Positions 5,204 to 8,104 of a stretch of DNA of 8,104 nt are shown here, piece after piece. The notes under the pieces are model-generated. The model was not told where the DNA came from and did no database searches. It saw nothing but the letters and a program-made list of their open reading frames with translations. Source of the stretch: an uncultured Candidatus Saccharibacteria bacterium (lineage in GTDB: Bacteria > Patescibacteriota > Saccharimonadia > Saccharimonadales > Saccharimonadaceae); the NCBI GenBank assembly GCA_948514425.1, contig CAOQYN010000029.1:1-8104 (forward strand), given 5' to 3'. The stretch's first letter is position 1; every line of letters begins with the position of its first letter. The position numbers and the translations under genes are program-made.

Positions 5204-6600
5204 AACGTAAGTTACTGACGGCGTTATTATATGGATTACCAGTAATCTTTTTTGCAGTCTGCTATTTTTTAATCACCACAACTGAGGAAGATATCGCCCA
5301 AGGCGCAAACACGCCGCCCGATGTTTGGTACGATCTATTAGCGGCGTTTCGTAATAATGCAAGACTAAGCGACATGTACGCATGGGCCGTAATTAATTTC
5401 TTTGATTATCAATATAGTTTTGGAGTTGACACGATTTTCCGGCTAATTGATTTAGCTGCAGCATTGGGCTTGCTCGCATTATTGGTAAGTTTAGTATTAG
5501 GACGCAGGCCACGCTGGAACCTAAAAGATGCTACGATTTTTGCTGGGAGTTTTTTGTTAATTTTCCTAACTCCATTTGGTTATACTTTGTATCGCGGATT
5601 TTCCATGATACATAACTATCTGATCATTGCTTTGGCACTTTTGGGTTTCAGCTTGCCGTTTTTGCGCAAACTATCTGGCAAGGCAATACCTACTGGTTAC
5701 AGAAAGTGGTATCTAGCGATTCCGATGGGTCTGGTGTTCGGGCTATCGGCAAATTTTCCTCCACTGGCCTTTTTGGCGAGTTACTTGCTTGTGAAGTTTA
5801 TAGAGTGGTGGAAAATTCGCAAACAGAAAAGTAAATGGCACAAAATATTACCAGAGAGCTGGGAGTGGCTCATGGTTGGCAGCATGATCTATAGCATGTT
5901 GATAGGTTACATTTTGGGACCAGGTGTATCGGGGTACGCTAGCGATCCAGTATATACCGTATCGTATGATTACGTTGCGGTTGCAGACATCGTGACAAGC
6001 TTGGGTGGTTCGGTTATACGCCTTGTCAAGCATGTGATAGTAAATTTCGGAAGGACTTTTGTTCCAGCTTTGTTGTTCTTAGCTTTGAGTTGGACGATCG
6101 CATGGGTGTATAGTAAGAAAACTAAAATGAAACTCGAATTTTTACCGCAAGAAGTCGGCACGAGAAATCTTCTCATGGCAATATTAACTTTCTGTGGTTT
6201 CTGTACTTTAGCTGGCACACAAATTATCATGCCAATACGACTATGCTTACCAGCATATTTGGGATTAGTGGTGGTTTTATTAGTTCTAGGCGTCAACTGG
6301 TGGAAACAACTTCGTCCAAGTCAGAACGCTTTGGAGTTTATGGGTGTTGGCTTCGCGATATTGATTATTGTGCTAATTAGTGTACGGAGTTTTCTAGCTT
6401 GGGACTTTCATGAAAGAGTTGGAGATGTTCTGCAAACGATAGAAAAGAGTGATGAGTCTAGTCTTTGCATTAATTTGGATGAGGCTACGCAACGCCGGAA
6501 GACACCATTCAACATTATGCAACAAGAAGAGACTTTTGTAGAGAGAAGGACGACTGAGCAGATTATATATGGCAAACGTGTAACATATTGCCCTAGATAG
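5200..6600 (+). CDS. Polytopic membrane protein, GT-C glycosyltransferase-like (possibly DUF6056 family)
   Basis: A 466-aa integral membrane protein with about ten hydrophobic segments (near 8-26, 82-100, 112-130, 136-156, 170-200, 222-242, 284-304, 322-342, 346-366, 380-400) and a soluble C-terminal tail (401-466). The first loop has an acidic cluster TTEEDIAQG (27-35), followed by R51, R55 and D58. GT-C enzymes, which use lipid-linked sugars, place a catalytic acidic pair in this first extracytoplasmic loop. A histidine-asparagine pair (HN, 138-139) and R347 in a later segment could also be functional. The overall layout resembles GT-C membrane glycosyltransferases, perhaps DUF6056, but I do not see a signature strong enough to fix the family. 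A plain permease is an alternative. It overlaps the AI-2E gene by four bases and ends 12 bases before the convergent histidine kinase, with no terminator in the gap. A weak GAGGG precedes the start. Confidence 0.75.
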   Translation: MKRKLLTALLYGLPVIFFAVCYFLITTTEEDIAQGANTPPDVWYDLLAAFRNNARLSDMYAWAVINFFDYQYSFGVDTIFRLIDLAAALGLLALLVSLVLGRRPRWNLKDATIFAGSFLLIFLTPFGYTLYRGFSMIHNYLIIALALLGFSLPFLRKLSGKAIPTGYRKWYLAIPMGLVFGLSANFPPLAFLASYLLVKFIEWWKIRKQKSKWHKILPESWEWLMVGSMIYSMLIGYILGPGVSGYASDPVYTVSYDYVAVADIVTSLGGSVIRLVKHVIVNFGRTFVPALLFLALSWTIAWVYSKKTKMKLEFLPQEVGTRNLLMAILTFCGFCTLAGTQIIMPIRLCLPAYLGLVVVLLVLGVNWWKQLRPSQNALEFMGVGFAILIIVLISVRSFLAWDFHERVGDVLQTIEKSDESSLCINLDEATQRRKTPFNIMQQEETFVERRTTEQIIYGKRVTYCPR

Positions 6601-6612
6601 TTAAAAGTAAAC

Positions 6613-7830
6613 TTAGTGGAAATACGTAATAATAAAGGTTGTACCTGATCCAGATGTAGATTTGACTTGGATTTGTCCATTGTCAGCTTCAATGACGGAT
6701 TTTGCAAAAGATAGACCAATACCAACGCTCGTCGCTTTTGAGCCTCTGGTCTTATAGAAGCGTTCAAAGATATGATACAGGTCTTGCGAATCAATACCCG
6801 TGCCGTGGTCACGAATCAAGATACGCGTGTAAAATACGCTATCTTCAACTGAGACTGATACGACACTGTGCGGCGGACTATGTTCGATGCAGTTTTTGAT
6901 AATATTAGATAAAGCCTCGGCCTGCCAGTGCGGATCGAGCTTGACTTGTGCAGTAAGGTCACCTTCAATATTGATTTGAATATCTGCGAGATCGGCCAAA
7001 ATTTCGAGACCCATATAAACTCGATCGAGTATTCCACTAATTGGCATAATGCGACGTTGCATGCGGATTGTACCGTTGTCGAATTTTGCTAAGTTAAGAA
7101 GTGTCGTAACGAGGTCGCTCATAATGACAACTTGTCGGCTTGATGAGCGCAAAAAGTCTTGACGTACAACGAGTGGCATGTCTGGGTCGGACTCAAGATT
7201 GTCGAGAGCGACCTGGAGAGAAGTAAGCGGGGTTTTAAGCTGGTGAGAGATATCTGCAAGTGCCGTCTCAAGGTTGTGTCGCGCCTTACGATCTTGTTCA
7301 GAAGCCTCCTTGAGCGTAACTGTAATTTTGTAAAGCTCATTAGACAGGAGCGAGAGATCATCTTCGGTATTGGCTTTTATACGTAAATCGTAGACATGAT
7401 CGTTGAGTTTTTGAACATAATCAACAAGCGCCCTGATATTTTTATAGCGTCGACTATCCTCAAACCAAAAATAAGCCAAAAATATAGCGGCCAAGAATGT
7501 AAGGGTGAGCAGTGTGACAAGTATCAGCATATGTGCGTATTCACCAGTGCTTGATGATATAAAGTCGTTAGCCGTATAACCATAGGAACGAAGAATAGCT
7601 TCTCCGTTGGCTTGAGCAGTTTCATCTTTTTGGGTAAGGGCATGGATAATGGTGTTAGTATCTAATTCAGGATGTTCTTGAGCGATAGCTCCTAGTAGAT
7701 TAGAAAGTTCGGCATTTGATGATGCACGATAGCGTCGCCAAAGGCTAACGTTAGCAAAAATAAATACCCCACTGATGAGCAAAGTAATTGCGAAAATTAA
7801 TAAAGCCGATCGGAGTAAGCGTTGTCGCAT
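6613..7830 (-). CDS. Membrane sensor histidine kinase, two-component system
   Basis: This 405-aa HisKA-type kinase senses an envelope signal and phosphorylates the adjacent response regulator. TM1 is at about 9-29 and TM2 at 101-123, enclosing a small 70-residue extracytoplasmic domain (30-100) with no recognised fold. A HAMP-like linker follows at about 124-180. The H-box ALADISHQLKTPLTSL has the phospho-acceptor H196. The ATPase domain shows the N-box NIIKNCIEHS (N309, N313), the G1 box RDHGTGI (D341, G343, G345), the F-box FERFYK (355-360), and the G2 box GIGLSFAKSVI (370-380). All catalytic motifs are intact. The start lies one base after the regulator stop (TAA-A-ATG), with AAAGGGG upstream as ribosome binding site, so it is the second gene of an operon. 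The signal sensed cannot be told. No terminator is visible beyond its stop codon. Confidence 0.95.
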   Translation of the reverse strand: MRQRLLRSALLIFAITLLISGVFIFANVSLWRRYRASSNAELSNLLGAIAQEHPELDTNTIIHALTQKDETAQANGEAILRSYGYTANDFISSSTGEYAHMLILVTLLTLTFLAAIFLAYFWFEDSRRYKNIRALVDYVQKLNDHVYDLRIKANTEDDLSLLSNELYKITVTLKEASEQDRKARHNLETALADISHQLKTPLTSLQVALDNLESDPDMPLVVRQDFLRSSSRQVVIMSDLVTTLLNLAKFDNGTIRMQRRIMPISGILDRVYMGLEILADLADIQINIEGDLTAQVKLDPHWQAEALSNIIKNCIEHSPPHSVVSVSVEDSVFYTRILIRDHGTGIDSQDLYHIFERFYKTRGSKATSVGIGLSFAKSVIEADNGQIQVKSTSGSGTTFIITYFH

Positions 7831-7831
7831 T

Positions 7832-8104
7832 TTATGATTCCCCTTTGAGGCGATAACCTAAATGCTTAATAGTCTGGATGAGATTTGGCTCTCCCAACTT
7901 ATGGCGAAGACGCTTCAGATATACTGAGAGAGTGTTATCATTAACTATCCGACCAGAGACATTGTAAATTTCGTCGAGCAGGCGCTCACGCGTGACAATA
8001 CGACCAGCGTTCTCCAAAAGACAGGCAAGTAATTTGCGTTCTAAGGCGGTTAGGCTGACTGGTTCGCCCTTGACGTATACTAATTGCTGGTCATAGTCAA
8101 AATT
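7832..8104 (-). CDS. OmpR-family response regulator, C-terminal DNA-binding part (5' end outside window)
   Basis: The frame is open to the window's right edge, so only the last 90 residues are present. They form the winged-helix effector domain (Trans_reg_C, PF00486): LTALERKLLACL helix, then GRIVTRERLLDEIYN, then the recognition helix region NDNTLSVYLKRLRHKLGEP, and the final wing LIQTIKHLGYRLKG. The receiver domain lies beyond 8104. The preceding in-frame TTG at 8015-8017 is not a start; the domain clearly continues upstream. It is the first-positioned partner of the histidine kinase and is probably a transcription factor phosphorylated by it. Its target genes cannot be told from the window. 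Confidence 0.95.
   Translation of the reverse strand, partial: NFDYDQQLVYVKGEPVSLTALERKLLACLLENAGRIVTRERLLDEIYNVSGRIVNDNTLSVYLKRLRHKLGEPNLIQTIKHLGYRLKGES

Overview
The window is a compact bacterial segment with a mid-to-low GC content by eye, short intergenic gaps and a mixture of strands. It holds seven genes plus their promoters, terminators and two unusual structured 5' leaders. TGA is used as an ordinary stop: the AI-2E gene ends in an ATGA overlap. Small gene sizes, a divergent Tgt, a queuosine-precursor importer and two apparently leaderless genes suggest a streamlined host-dependent bacterium such as a member of Saccharibacteria (TM7/CPR). That placement is inference from impression only; no marker in the window settles it.

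Left part (1-1695). A strong extended -10 promoter drives a transcript with a roughly 105-nt structured leader (two tandem perfect dyads, then a hairpin that competes with a second fold) and a YhhQ/Vut_1-type queuosine-precursor transporter. A good rho-independent terminator lies inside the 3' end of this reading frame, so the annotated stop codon is downstream of it. A convergent endonuclease/exonuclease/phosphatase-fold gene overlaps the transporter tail and appears to be transcribed without a leader.

Middle part (1748-4080). On the minus strand there is a secreted, acidic, cysteine-containing protein of unknown function. It has a near-consensus promoter, a 5' leader with overlapping perfect palindromes, and a clear terminator. 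Divergent from it is tgt, encoding tRNA-guanine transglycosylase, probably leaderless. Tgt keeps its catalytic aspartates and zinc ligands but has an unusual base-binding pocket. A precursor importer and Tgt lying about 1.8 kb apart, with no preQ1-synthesis gene in view, fit a salvage route to queuosine in tRNA.

Right part (4118-8104). An AI-2E/PerM-family membrane protein overlaps by four bases a polytopic, GT-C-like membrane protein, which suggests translational coupling. Converging on that pair is a two-component system: an OmpR-type response regulator (cut by the window edge) followed one base later by a membrane histidine kinase.

No tRNA, rRNA, CRISPR array, insertion sequence or phage gene was seen.
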